From positions 300,753-364,752 of the forward strand of contig NZ_BMZI01000005.1 of assembly GCF_014652715.1 (NCBI RefSeq): a DNA stretch of 64,000 bases, given 5' to 3'. The notes beneath the pieces are model-generated. The model saw only the letters and a list, made by a program, of their open reading frames with translations. It searched no databases and was not told the origin of the DNA. The position numbers were made by a program, and so were the translations under genes. This DNA comes from Salinicola rhizosphaerae (GTDB lineage Bacteria > Pseudomonadota > Gammaproteobacteria > Pseudomonadales > Halomonadaceae). Below, one piece after another: positions 1 through 12,033 of the stretch; the first letter of the stretch is position 1, and every line of letters begins with the position of its first letter.

Positions 1-1067
1 ACGGCACCCTGATCCCAGCTCGACAGCGCCGCTCGGGTCAGTCGTGCGAAAGGTCCGATCAACGGCGTGTGTATCGCGAAGATGCACAGGGCCGCCTCGC
101 CAAGGCGCTGCGCCCAATCCCGCACGCGCTGTCGCGAGGGCGCCGCGAAAGCCGTAGCGCCGAGCAGCACCAGCGCCTGGAACGGCAGCAGCAGTCCATT
201 GTGAGTGAGATAGTAAAGGTGCAGCCCATCGAGCCGCAGCAGCCAGGCGCCCACCGGAATCCCGCAGAGCCCCAGCGCGAGCAGTGGATAACGCAGGCGC
301 CGGAATGTCTCGCTGACGGCCGGCGACTGCAGGGCGCGATAAAGCAGAATGCCGGCAACGAATTCTGGCAGACGAAACAGCGGGTTACGATGCAGCATGC
401 CCACCGTGATGTAGTCGAAGGAGCCCATCAGGGTCGCGATCAGCGGGCCCAGCGCATAGAGGCCCCAGACAGCGAGCAGGGCCAATCCCCAGCGCTGAAC
501 CCGCATCAGTCTCGGCGCGAGCCAGGGAAAGCAGGCATAGAAGAACAGCAGCGCCGAAATCGACCAGGAGGCGCCATTGAGCCAGAGAAAACGTGGCTCC
601 CAGGCTTGCAGCAGCGAGAGCTGCAGACCGATATGCGCCAGCGCACTGGGCCAGGAGAGACGTTCCTTGAAGACGGCGCGCGCCTCGTCGCTCAGCGGCA
701 GATAGGGATGGGTGTTGAAGTAGACATGCACACCCTCCGGATTGATTGGATACTGGATCAGCAGCATGCCGAGCGAGAGCAGCAGCGTGATGACGTGAAT
801 CGGGTAGAGGTTGCACAACCGCTTGGCGATGAAAATCGGGCCACGCGTTTTCATCTCGCCGGCGTGGTCGAGCGCCACGTGAGCGAGCAGAAATCCGGAA
901 AGCATGAAAAACGTGCTGGTGGCAAAAAAGCCCATGCCGATGAGACTGCGAAGCGCGCCAGGCATATCGCCATAAAGGCCGCCGAAGTGGTAAGCGACCA
1001 TCCACAGCGCCATCAGAAAGCGCAGCCATTCAAGGCCGTAGTATCGTCGTTTTTGCAGGGTGGCCAT
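1..1067 (-). CDS. Acyltransferase 3 (OafA/YrhL-like) membrane protein, 3' end outside window
   Basis: Reading the minus strand from the ATG at 1067 gives an uninterrupted frame of about 355 codons that runs off the left edge. The start is preceded by AAGGAGGTA at a good distance. The protein opens MATLQKRRYYGLEWLRF and is rich in hydrophobic segments. An early Arg and a His in a membrane context (RFLMALWMVAYHF) fit the acyltransferase-3 family, which O-acylates sugars, peptidoglycan or lipid-linked glycans at the inner membrane. The donor and acceptor cannot be told from sequence. It diverges from the dehydrogenase at 1566 across 498 bases. The C-terminus is not visible, so a fused SGNH domain cannot be excluded. 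Confidence 0.8.
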   Translation of the reverse strand, partial: MATLQKRRYYGLEWLRFLMALWMVAYHFGGLYGDMPGALRSLIGMGFFATSTFFMLSGFLLAHVALDHAGEMKTRGPIFIAKRLCNLYPIHVITLLLSLGMLLIQYPINPEGVHVYFNTHPYLPLSDEARAVFKERLSWPSALAHIGLQLSLLQAWEPRFLWLNGASWSISALLFFYACFPWLAPRLMRVQRWGLALLAVWGLYALGPLIATLMGSFDYITVGMLHRNPLFRLPEFVAGILLYRALQSPAVSETFRRLRYPLLALGLCGIPVGAWLLRLDGLHLYYLTHNGLLLPFQALVLLGATAFAAPSRQRVRDWAQRLGEAALCIFAIHTPLIGPFARLTRAALSSWDQGA

Positions 1068-2333
<1,266 letters not shown>

Positions 2334-2540
2334 TCAGCCTCTCCTGGACCCGCGCGTCGCGATTGGCGAAACGCGGGACCGTCAATCACAGTCGAGAGGT
2401 GTCGGCTCCGCGGTGGCAAGTCGACTCGATCGCGGGCAAACTCGACCCGGCCGGCCAACGCCTTCACAACAACAACCCCCGGCGACTCTCGATTCTCCTC
2501 GAGCGGTCAAAGCGCGCTCTCGCCATGGCGCTATCGTTTA

Positions 2541-2588
2541 ATAACGACATGAGCGCTTGATAACGACACGACGACGTCATAACGACAC
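2541..2588 (+). repeat. Three direct repeats of ATAACGACA at exact 19-bp spacing
   Basis: ATAACGACA occurs at 2541, 2560 and 2579, each start 19 bases from the last, with unrelated bases between. The block ends 15 bases before the ATG of the EamA transporter. The first copy also forms TCGTT-TAAT-AACGA. The regular phase suggests a multi-site binding region for a regulator, but no regulator gene is adjacent. Confidence 0.55.
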
Positions 2589-2603
2589 AACAACGGATTT
2601 TTC

Positions 2604-3509
2604 ATGTCACACCCTCAGTCCGCCGTCGAGGAAGCGCCTCGTAAACCTCTGTGGCTAGCAACGGCACCCGCACTGTTTCTGCTGCTGTGGTCACTAGGCT
2701 TTCCGATCGCCAAGATCGGTACCCAGCAGGCGGATCCGCTGCTGTTTCTGGGCCTGCGATTCATCCTGGTACTGGCGCTGATGGTGCCCGTATGGCTCTG
2801 GATACGGCCGGCCATGCCGACGCGGCCCGCCGACTGGGGCCATCAGGCCGTCGTCGGTTTTCTGATTCAGACGGTCTACTTCGGCTGCTGCTACAGCGCC
2901 TTTGCGCTTGGCAGCTCCGCCGGCGTCGTAGCGCTGATCGTCTCGCTGCAGCCGATCCTGGTCGCACTGGCCGCGCCGGCGATGGTTGGAGAAACCATCG
3001 GTCTCAGGCGCTGGCTCGGATTCGGACTGGGATTCCTGGGCGCCATCATCGTGATTCTGGGCCGCGCCGGCATCGAGGGCGTGACGCCGCTGGGTCTCGC
3101 GCTTGCCGTCGCCGGCCTGATCGGCATGAGTGGCGCCACACTGTACGAGAAGCGATACGGCAACCAGCTTCACCCCGTCAGCGCCAACGTGATCCAGTAC
3201 GTGACCGGTCTGATCACGACGCTTCCTCTGATCGCTCTGTTCGGCCACTTCTCGCTCGCCTGGAGTCCCGCGCTCGGGATCTCGCTTGCCTATCTGGTGA
3301 TCGGCAATTCGTTGATCGCCATCACCCTGCTGCTGGCAATGATCCGACGAGGGGAAGCCTCGCGCGTGTCGGCGCTGTTCTACCTGGTACCGCCCTGTGC
3401 AGCGCTGTTCTCCTGGTGGCTGATCGATGAACCAATGCCCCCGATCGCCTGGCTCGGCATGGCCGTGGCCGCCGCCGGCGTCGCGTTGGTCAGCCGCTCC
3501 CGGCGTTGA
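2604..3509 (+). CDS. EamA/DMT-family transporter (metabolite exporter)
   Basis: The 301-aa protein has about ten hydrophobic segments arranged as two EamA repeats, each of about five helices, with the usual motif of small residues near the end of the first half (LGFLGAIIVILGR). The family (RhaT/YdcZ/RarD group) moves amino acids, nucleobases or other small metabolites across the inner membrane, usually outward. The ATG at 2604 is only weakly preceded by a ribosome site (CGGATT). It stands alone, with queH 62 bases downstream on the same strand, so co-transcription is possible. Substrate unknown. Confidence 0.85.
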   Translation: MSHPQSAVEEAPRKPLWLATAPALFLLLWSLGFPIAKIGTQQADPLLFLGLRFILVLALMVPVWLWIRPAMPTRPADWGHQAVVGFLIQTVYFGCCYSAFALGSSAGVVALIVSLQPILVALAAPAMVGETIGLRRWLGFGLGFLGAIIVILGRAGIEGVTPLGLALAVAGLIGMSGATLYEKRYGNQLHPVSANVIQYVTGLITTLPLIALFGHFSLAWSPALGISLAYLVIGNSLIAITLLLAMIRRGEASRVSALFYLVPPCAALFSWWLIDEPMPPIAWLGMAVAAAGVALVSRSRR

Positions 3510-3571
3510 CCTCGTCGCGGGCGAGTCGCACCATGCGGGGCTGACCCAGACTCGCCCAACCGGATACGATC

Positions 3572-4231
3572 ATGACGACCGCCGCAGAACGCGATTCGCT
3601 GACGCTACCCCGAGGACATGACAAGCTTCTGCTCCACTCCTGCTGCGCGCCCTGCTCGGGCGAGGTGATGGAAGCTCTTCACGTCTCGGGAATCGACTAC
3701 GCGATCTTCTTCTACAACCCCAATATTCATCCCAAGAAAGAGTATCTGCTGCGCAAGGAGGAGAATGTCCGCTTCGCCGAGCAGCACGGCATCGAATTCA
3801 TCGACGCCGACTACGACACCGACAACTGGTTCGCGCGGGCCAAGGGGATGGAGTACGAGCCCGAACGCGGCGTGCGCTGCACCATGTGCTTCGACATGCG
3901 ATTCGAGCGCACGGCACTCTACGCTCACGAACACGGCTACTCCCTGATCTCGAGCTCGCTGGGAATCTCGCGTTGGAAGAACATGGCGCAGATCAACGAC
4001 TGCGGCCACCGCGCGGCGGCACCCTACGACGGCATGGCCTACTGGGACTACAACTGGCGCAAGAAAGGCGGCTCCCAGCGGATGATCGAGATCAGCAAGC
4101 GAGAGCGCTTCTATCAGCAGGAGTACTGCGGCTGCGTCTACTCACTGCGTGACAGCAATCTGCACCGCAAGGCGCAGGGGCGCGACTTGATCCAGATCGG
4201 GGTCCAGTACTACGGCGACGAGGGAGAGTGA
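3572..4231 (+). CDS. queH: Epoxyqueuosine reductase QueH
   Basis: The 219-aa cytosolic protein matches the DUF208/QueH family, which reduces epoxyqueuosine to queuosine in tRNA anticodons, replacing the cobalamin-dependent QueG. Visible features are HSCCAPC near residue 22 (vicinal cysteines), CTMCFDMR near 110 and EYCGCVYS near 186, which supply the cluster and metal-binding cysteines, plus conserved YNPNIHP and [11 protein letters not shown] segments. Length is normal. It starts at the ATG at 3572, 62 bases after the EamA gene, and converges on the LysE-type gene with 41 bases between the stops. No other queuosine gene is in the window. Confidence 0.92.
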   Translation: MTTAAERDSLTLPRGHDKLLLHSCCAPCSGEVMEALHVSGIDYAIFFYNPNIHPKKEYLLRKEENVRFAEQHGIEFIDADYDTDNWFARAKGMEYEPERGVRCTMCFDMRFERTALYAHEHGYSLISSSLGISRWKNMAQINDCGHRAAAPYDGMAYWDYNWRKKGGSQRMIEISKRERFYQQEYCGCVYSLRDSNLHRKAQGRDLIQIGVQYYGDEGE

Positions 4232-4272
4232 AAATACCGCCAGTCGCTCAGCCTGACGACGATGGCAGCGTT

Positions 4273-4890
4273 TCAGCCCTTGGCGGCTAACCAGGCACCG
4301 GCGCCGATCATCAGCGAGCCCGCACCGCGATTGAGCCCGCGCTGCGCGCCGGGGGAACGAAACAGCCTGCGGGCGCGGGAGGCACTGGTCGCGATCAGGC
4401 TTAGTCCAGCGAGCAGCGCGATCACGGCAAGCGCAACGAGTAGCGAAAGCGAGCTCGCACTCAGTTGGCCGAGATCGATAAAGGTCGGCAGGAAAGCGAT
4501 GTAGAAGAGAATGACCTTGGGATTGGAGGCAGAGATCAGAAAACCCTGCAGCACGCCCTGCCATACACTCCCGATCTCGCTGGACGAACTCGCGTCGTCC
4601 AGTGCGACCGGAGCTCGCCAAAGCTTCCAGCCGAGGTAGAACAGATAGATCGCGCCGGCAACCCGGATCACGCCGAAGACCTCACCCCAGTGCTGCGCGA
4701 GCGCCGCCAGTCCAAAGCTCGCCAGAATCAGGTAGACCACGTCGCTGACCGTCATTCCGACGACCATCGGCAGGCAGCCACGAAAGCCCTGACTCATGCC
4801 TCGCGCCAGGAGCGCGAACACGCCCGGTCCCGGGGTGATGGCAAAGACGAAGATCGCCAGCGCAAAGGTGACGGCACTTTCGAAACTCAT
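4273..4890 (-). CDS. LysE/RhtB-family amino-acid exporter
   Basis: The 205-aa protein has the six-helix pattern of the LysE superfamily. The signature ITPGPGVFALLARGMSQGFR lies near residue 18 and a YLFYLGWKLWR segment near residue 105. Family members export amino acids or derivatives (threonine, homoserine, lysine) across the inner membrane. The ATG at 4890 follows GAGAG at a short distance. It is convergent with queH. Substrate cannot be read from the sequence. Confidence 0.88.
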   Translation of the reverse strand: MSFESAVTFALAIFVFAITPGPGVFALLARGMSQGFRGCLPMVVGMTVSDVVYLILASFGLAALAQHWGEVFGVIRVAGAIYLFYLGWKLWRAPVALDDASSSSEIGSVWQGVLQGFLISASNPKVILFYIAFLPTFIDLGQLSASSLSLLVALAVIALLAGLSLIATSASRARRLFRSPGAQRGLNRGAGSLMIGAGAWLAAKG

Positions 4891-5069
4891 GACAACTCTC
4901 GAGCAATTGAGCAGTGAGCCGCGATTGTCCGGCTACGGGGTTGGCAGCGCAACTCTCGTTTCGCAACTCAGGCCTTGGCCACTTCGAAACGAGCGCGGCG
5001 CGCTGGCCTGTCATGTGGAAAAGACAGAAACCAGCGCGCCGCATCGATCGGCGAAACCCGACAGATCGC

Positions 5070-5273
5070 TCAGCAATTGCCCTTCTTGGCTTGGCCCGGC
5101 GGGCAAAAATCACCGTTGCCGTGGCTGTGGTCCCCATCACCGATAATGACCGCCGGCTCCGGATCGATACGCGCCGGCGTGTAGCTGCAGGCACTCAGTA
5201 CCACCGTCGCGAGCAACAATCCGCTCGTCATCAGGTAGCGTCTCGAACGCGTTATCGTGGCTTTTCCTGACAT
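5070..5273 (-). CDS. Small lipoprotein of unknown function (67 aa)
   Basis: A 67-residue protein begins MSGKATITRSRR, has a hydrophobic stretch and ends in a lipobox LSAC near residue 28, so the mature lipoprotein is only about 40 residues. The mature part is acidic and His/Asp/Gly rich (GDGDHSHGNGDF) and closes with CPPGQAKKGNC, two cysteines that could form a disulfide. I chose the ATG at 5273 over an in-frame upstream start at 5330 because GAGGAGCAAGAG lies directly upstream and the signal sequence then has a normal length. It sits downstream of a separate LysE gene and next to lon. I do not recognise a family. Confidence 0.65.
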   Translation of the reverse strand: MSGKATITRSRRYLMTSGLLLATVVLSACSYTPARIDPEPAVIIGDGDHSHGNGDFCPPGQAKKGNC

Positions 5274-5348
5274 CTCTTGCTCCTCATCGATTTCGTCGAT
5301 CGTCGCGCCGACTCTGCCTAACCCTACCACGACGACAATGAAGATTGC

Positions 5349-7805
<2,457 letters not shown>

Positions 7806-7990
7806 CATTCACCTTGAGTCGTTGGCCGATCCTGGCCGAATGATCAAGGAATGCGGGCGCGGAGCCGGGAGTTCAAGTCACGCATCGACGATTGTTCGCA
7901 GCGAAAGCATAAAGCCTCGGCTCGCCGCGGCCGAAGATCGCGAGACCGGTGACCCGCCAGCCATGGCACCGGCTTACTTGCCGGGCGCGG

Positions 7991-9304
7991 TTATGGCGAT
8001 GCCGGCGGCAGCAGCGGCATCGGCTGGCCGTTGACCGTCAGCACACCATCGTCCAGACCGACCTGGAGCGGACCGTTGGCGAGAGGCAGACCCAACGCCA
8101 GCGCCAGCAACGGCGGCGCCCCCGTGAGTGTCAGCTGCCCTTGCATACGGCGAATCAGATCACGCGTGGTAGATACCCGGTCGAGCGCCTGAGGCCCCCA
8201 GGCCGGCAGCTGCTCGCCATCGAAGGCGAGCCTGCCCTTGCCGGTCATCTGCATGCCGAGCAGCGCGCTATCGGCCTGAAGTCGATCGAGCGATAGCTGT
8301 GGCGAACCGGCCAGAATATCGTGAATGGCAGGCTGCACCGGCGTCAGCGCCTGGGCCAGGGCGTTATCGTCCTCGGCATCCAGCGCCGACTGGATCGCGG
8401 GCCAGTGCGCATCGAGTCCGCTCGCCAGTGCCCGGTAGGCATCGCCATCGACGTGATCCAGCGTCATCGACATGCCGCCCTTCAAAAGGGTCTGATTCTG
8501 CAGCCGAGTTTCGCCCAGATCGGCATCGAAGTGGGCATCGAAGGCATCGGCATCGAGCTTGGCTCGGAGGGCGTAGCTTACGTCTTGCGTGACAACATCG
8601 GGGCTGCCATTCGGGGTGACGGTCGTGGTCGGCAAGGTCAGCGTCAGCGACTGTTCGAACGCCTGCTCGTCGCCCTGGAACTGCCCCTCGAGGCCAAGAT
8701 TCTCGAGACGCACGTCGGCCTGATCGTCCGCCAGGTGTAGCATTGGCGAAGTGCCATTCAGCGTCAGGCTATCCTCGTGCTGCGTGATGTCGAGCGTCAA
8801 ACCGCCGAAATCGACCTGGAGATCGCGGGCCGGGATCATCTCGCCATCGATTTCCGATGCCGGTACGCTCACCTGCTGGGAGATCGACGGCACCTCGACC
8901 TTGGCCTCGAGCTTCTGCTCGCGGGTCAGGAAGCGTCCGCTCCAGCGCAGGGATTGCTGGCTCTGCAGCAGATCGCCGAACAGCGTGTCATCGCCGACCT
9001 TGACCTGCCCTTCGCCCGCGAGCTTCGTCTCGAGCAGGCCATGATCCGCCTGATAGGGCATCTCGATGACCACGGGCTGGTCCGGCGGCGCATCACGGTA
9101 GGTCGCCATGATACGCCCGCTGGAGTGAAACCAGCCTGCATCGATCTGATCCCGCTTGACGTTCCAGGCGGGACTGGCATCCATTCGCGCCACCAGTTTA
9201 CCGACCTCGTCATCGAAGCGCTGGCTGGAATACGCCTGCGCGCCCAGATACCCGGCACCAGCGACGACGATCACCACGACTCCCGCGACAACGGCCTTGC
9301 GCAT
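7991..9304 (-). CDS. YdgA-like DUF945 protein
   Basis: The 437-aa protein begins with a single hydrophobic anchor (VVAGVVVIVVAGAGYLGAQAY) and continues as a long, mostly hydrophilic domain of beta-strand character. The DUF945 (YdgA) signature of a shared Gly-Trp-Phe segment is visible as DAGWFHSSGRI near residue 60. YdgA proteins are envelope-anchored, and their molecular role is not established. Length is slightly less than the E. coli homologue. The ATG at 9304 follows GGGAGTGGAG. It lies alone between lon and pgpA on the same strand, with a 45-bp repeat element in the gap to pgpA. Confidence 0.8.
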   Translation of the reverse strand: MRKAVVAGVVVIVVAGAGYLGAQAYSSQRFDDEVGKLVARMDASPAWNVKRDQIDAGWFHSSGRIMATYRDAPPDQPVVIEMPYQADHGLLETKLAGEGQVKVGDDTLFGDLLQSQQSLRWSGRFLTREQKLEAKVEVPSISQQVSVPASEIDGEMIPARDLQVDFGGLTLDITQHEDSLTLNGTSPMLHLADDQADVRLENLGLEGQFQGDEQAFEQSLTLTLPTTTVTPNGSPDVVTQDVSYALRAKLDADAFDAHFDADLGETRLQNQTLLKGGMSMTLDHVDGDAYRALASGLDAHWPAIQSALDAEDDNALAQALTPVQPAIHDILAGSPQLSLDRLQADSALLGMQMTGKGRLAFDGEQLPAWGPQALDRVSTTRDLIRRMQGQLTLTGAPPLLALALGLPLANGPLQVGLDDGVLTVNGQPMPLLPPASP

Positions 9305-9357
9305 GCTCCACTCCCTGGAATTGACTCTGATTCAGCGATATCTAAAGCTAGTGTTCC

Positions 9358-9412
9358 GCTCGTAGCTGTTGTCTATCGCGCCCCGAAACCGGCGCGGTCG
9401 TGGCTCGTAGCT
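9358..9412. repeat. Dispersed 45-bp repeat element, copy A
   Basis: GCTCGTAGCT occurs at 9358-9367 and again at 9403-9412, exactly 45 bases apart. Between them is a hairpin, CGCGCC/GGCGCG, around an eight-base loop of the form CCGNNACC. The same 45-base period, flank and hairpin (GCGCC, CCGNNACC, GGCGC) recur at 33775-33867. The element fills the gap between the DUF945 gene and pgpA and touches the pgpA stop codon. No open reading frame is implied. Confidence 0.7.
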
Positions 9413-9885
9413 CAATGCAGCCAGAACCACAGATGCATGACGGACCAGGCATAAACGGCCGCGAGTATATCGTCGAACATGATACCGATACCGCCGGCGA
9501 CACGCCGATCGACCCAGCGGATCGGCCACGGCTTGATGATGTCGAACACGCGAAACACGACGAAGCCCCACAGCGCGGCCTCCCACGAGAACGGCACCGC
9601 GACCATCGTCAGCCAGTAGCCGACGAATTCGTCCCACACGATGCCGGAGTGATCGTGTACGCCGAGATCCCGCGAGGTCGTCTCGCAGAGCCAGATGCCG
9701 ACGAGCGTCGCCACGCCCATCAGGCCGAAGTAGATCGTCAGCGGCAGGCCGGAAAGCAGCCAGTAGAACGGAATGGCAGCCAGCGTGCCGAAGGTGCCGG
9801 GAGCAAACGGTACCGCGCCGCTGCCGAGCCCGAAGGCGAGGAAATGCGTCGGTCGCCGCCAGACACTGGATGGGGCCCGGTTCAT
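9412..9885 (-). CDS. pgpA: Phosphatidylglycerophosphatase A
   Basis: The 157-aa membrane enzyme dephosphorylates phosphatidylglycerol phosphate to phosphatidylglycerol. Family features are the N-terminal FGLGSGAVPFAPGTFGT segment, the acidic IVWDEFVGYW and VFRVFDIIKPWPI motifs, a C-terminal GIMFDDILAA and several membrane helices. I set the start at the ATG at 9885, which overlaps the thiL stop in ATGA and has GGAGG upstream; an in-frame start at 9912 would lie inside thiL. The coupling with thiL is the arrangement common in gammaproteobacteria (nusB-thiL-pgpA). Confidence 0.93.
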   Translation of the reverse strand: MNRAPSSVWRRPTHFLAFGLGSGAVPFAPGTFGTLAAIPFYWLLSGLPLTIYFGLMGVATLVGIWLCETTSRDLGVHDHSGIVWDEFVGYWLTMVAVPFSWEAALWGFVVFRVFDIIKPWPIRWVDRRVAGGIGIMFDDILAAVYAWSVMHLWFWLH

Positions 9886-10853
9886 GAAGCGACCTCCGGA
9901 AAGTGATCCCATCCGTCATGCGCAAGATCGGTCGGCGAGAGACCGTGGATGCCGTCTCCCTCAACAACCCGACCCACGGCCGTCAGCGGCAGATGAAGCG
10001 CGGCCAGCCGACGCTGGGCCTCAGGCAGATCCGACTCGTTCAGTGTCAGCAGCAGCTCGTAGTCGTCTCCACCACCGAGCGCCAACCGACGGACCGTCTC
10101 GGTTTCGAGCGTTGCACGCAGCGGCGTCGCCAGCGGCAGCGACTCGATCTCCAGACGAGCAGCGACGCCGGAGGCCGTCATCAAGTGTCGAAGGTCGGCC
10201 ACCAGACCGTCGGAGATGTCGATCGCCGCGTGGGCAAGCCCGCGCAGCGCCTCGCCGGCAGCCAGCCGGGGTTCCGGTCGCAGATAGGCAGCCAGCAACG
10301 GATGCGTCTCATCGCGCTCGCCCTGCTGCCAGCGCTCGAGACCGGCGGCCGCGCGCCCCGGATAACCGGTCACGGCGATCACGTCGCCCGGCTTCGCGCC
10401 GCTGCGCTTGAGCGCGCTACCGGCGGGAAGCTCGCCATGAACCGTCACGCTGACGGCGAGCTGGCCACGCGTGACGTCACCTCCGATCCAGGCACAGCCA
10501 CTGCGTAACGCCAGCGTCTGAAAGCCCTCGGCAAATGCCTCGACCCAGTCTTCGTCGACGGCCGGCAGCGTCAGCGCCATGCAGCACCAACGCGCGCGCG
10601 CGCCCATGGCGGCGAGATCGCTCAAGGCGACCGCCAGCGCGCGATGGCCGATCGCCGCCGGTGGTGCATCGTGAGGGAAGTGAACGTCCGAGACCGACGT
10701 ATCGACACTGATCGCGATCTGGTGGCCGGGCGTGGGCGTCAACACGGCGCAGTCATCGCCATTGCCGACGGCAACGTCGATACGCTCGCCACCGGTCGGA
10801 CGCGACAGATAGCGAGCGATCAGCTCGAACTCACTCAATGCGGCACGGGTCAT
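9882..10853 (-). CDS. thiL: Thiamine-monophosphate kinase
   Basis: The 323-aa cytosolic enzyme phosphorylates thiamine monophosphate to the diphosphate cofactor. Conserved motifs of the AIR synthase-like fold are present: GNGDDCAVL near residue 28, the metal/substrate segment DTSVSDVHFP, GGDVTRG in the middle, DISDGLVADLRHL and a late GGDDYELL. The ATG at 10853 lies one base after the nusB stop; a GTG at 10946 would overlap nusB by about 90 bases and was rejected. The stop overlaps the pgpA start by four bases, indicating a translationally coupled operon. Confidence 0.94.
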   Translation of the reverse strand: MTRAALSEFELIARYLSRPTGGERIDVAVGNGDDCAVLTPTPGHQIAISVDTSVSDVHFPHDAPPAAIGHRALAVALSDLAAMGARARWCCMALTLPAVDEDWVEAFAEGFQTLALRSGCAWIGGDVTRGQLAVSVTVHGELPAGSALKRSGAKPGDVIAVTGYPGRAAAGLERWQQGERDETHPLLAAYLRPEPRLAAGEALRGLAHAAIDISDGLVADLRHLMTASGVAARLEIESLPLATPLRATLETETVRRLALGGGDDYELLLTLNESDLPEAQRRLAALHLPLTAVGRVVEGDGIHGLSPTDLAHDGWDHFPEVAS

Positions 10854-10854
10854 G

Positions 10855-11355
10855 TCAACGACGGCGCGCGGCGACCTCGGCTCCCCGCAGGCGCGAGGCG
10901 AGCTTGTCGAGGATGCCGTTGACGTATTTGTGACCGTCGGTGGCACCGAAGATCTTGGCCAGCTCGACGCCTTCGTTGATCGCGACCCGATAAGGTACTT
11001 CGGGGCGATGGCTCAGCTCGTAGGCTCCCAGACGCAGGATCGCCAGCTCGATGCGATCCAGGTCCTCCAGACGACGGTCAAGCAGTGGCGCAATGGTGCG
11101 ATCGAGCTCGGCCTGATACCGGGCGGTGTTGTTCAGCAGGTCGTGAAACAGCGCCTGATCGGCGATCTGCATCACTTTGTGCCAGTTCTCGTGGTCTTCC
11201 AGGTCCTCGTCGGCGATCTGGGCACGGAACTCGGCTTCGACGGCGGTGATCGACTTGCCGGTCATCTGCCATTGATAGAGCCCCTGAACCGCGAGTTCGC
11301 GAGCCGCGCGCCGCGCTTCCTGAGCCGGTGTCGGCTGGCGTGAAGAGACGCTCAT
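10855..11355 (-). CDS. nusB: Transcription antitermination protein NusB
   Basis: The 166-aa RNA-binding protein acts with NusE/S10 in rRNA antitermination. An Arg-rich N-terminus ([17 protein letters not shown]) binds boxA RNA, and the typical [16 protein letters not shown] and [17 protein letters not shown] helices follow. A slightly extended C-terminus ends [10 protein letters not shown]. The ATG at 11355 has GGGAGGTGAG upstream and overlaps the ribH stop in ATGA; thiL follows after a single base. The ribH-nusB-thiL order is widespread in proteobacteria and suggests co-transcription. Confidence 0.95.
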   Translation of the reverse strand: MSVSSRQPTPAQEARRAARELAVQGLYQWQMTGKSITAVEAEFRAQIADEDLEDHENWHKVMQIADQALFHDLLNNTARYQAELDRTIAPLLDRRLEDLDRIELAILRLGAYELSHRPEVPYRVAINEGVELAKIFGATDGHKYVNGILDKLASRLRGAEVAARRR

Positions 11356-11834
11356 GCCTCACCTCCCAGGCGCTTGCACAGTGACACCATCTCCATCGCC
11401 GCCATGGCTGCCTCGGTGCCCTTGTTGCCCGCCTTGGTGCCGGCGCGCTCGACGGCCTGATCGATCGAGTTGACCGTCAGCACGCCGTTGGCGATCGGGG
11501 TATCGAATTCGAGCTGCAGCGAGCTGAGCGAGGAGTTGCAGTTGCCGGCAACGTACTCGAAATGCGGCGTTCCGCCACGGATGACCGCGCCCAGAGCGAT
11601 CACCGCATCCGGCCGAGAGACCTGCAGCACGCGCTTGACCGCCAGCGGCAGCTCCCAGGCGCCGGGAACGTGAATCAGTTCGATGTTCTCCTCGCTGATG
11701 CCGTGACGCATCAGGCTATCGACCGCGCCCTCGACGAGACTGTCGACGACGTGGTGATTGAAACGGCCGACGACGATGGCGTAGCGCCCTTCGACGTCGG
11801 TGAACTGACCTTCCAGTTGAGCGATCGGTTGCAT
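11352..11834 (-). CDS. ribH: 6,7-dimethyl-8-ribityllumazine synthase
   Basis: The 160-aa cytosolic enzyme condenses 5-amino-6-ribitylaminouracil with 3,4-dihydroxybutanone 4-phosphate, the penultimate riboflavin step. Motifs seen are [45 protein letters not shown] (with the catalytic-region His) and FGVLTVN-like [12 protein letters not shown]. The ATG at 11834 has only a weak ribosome site (CGGAAC). Its stop overlaps nusB by four bases. It lies 199 bases downstream of ribB. Confidence 0.95.
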   Translation of the reverse strand: MQPIAQLEGQFTDVEGRYAIVVGRFNHHVVDSLVEGAVDSLMRHGISEENIELIHVPGAWELPLAVKRVLQVSRPDAVIALGAVIRGGTPHFEYVAGNCNSSLSSLQLEFDTPIANGVLTVNSIDQAVERAGTKAGNKGTEAAMAAMEMVSLCKRLGGEA

Positions 11835-12033
11835 TGTCGGGTTCCGGAGTCACTGCGCCAGGTGAATGTCGCTTGAATCAAACTGCGCGCAAGATAAAAC
11901 AGACTGGGTGAAGGACGCCAGCAGGCGTCTCGACGACACGAAGCCGGCCATCTTATCACGCCGCGCGGGACACGGGGTCAACCGCGGCAAATGCGCGCGG
12001 CGATGGGCCTCGAGCCGTGTGAAAACGGGGCTT

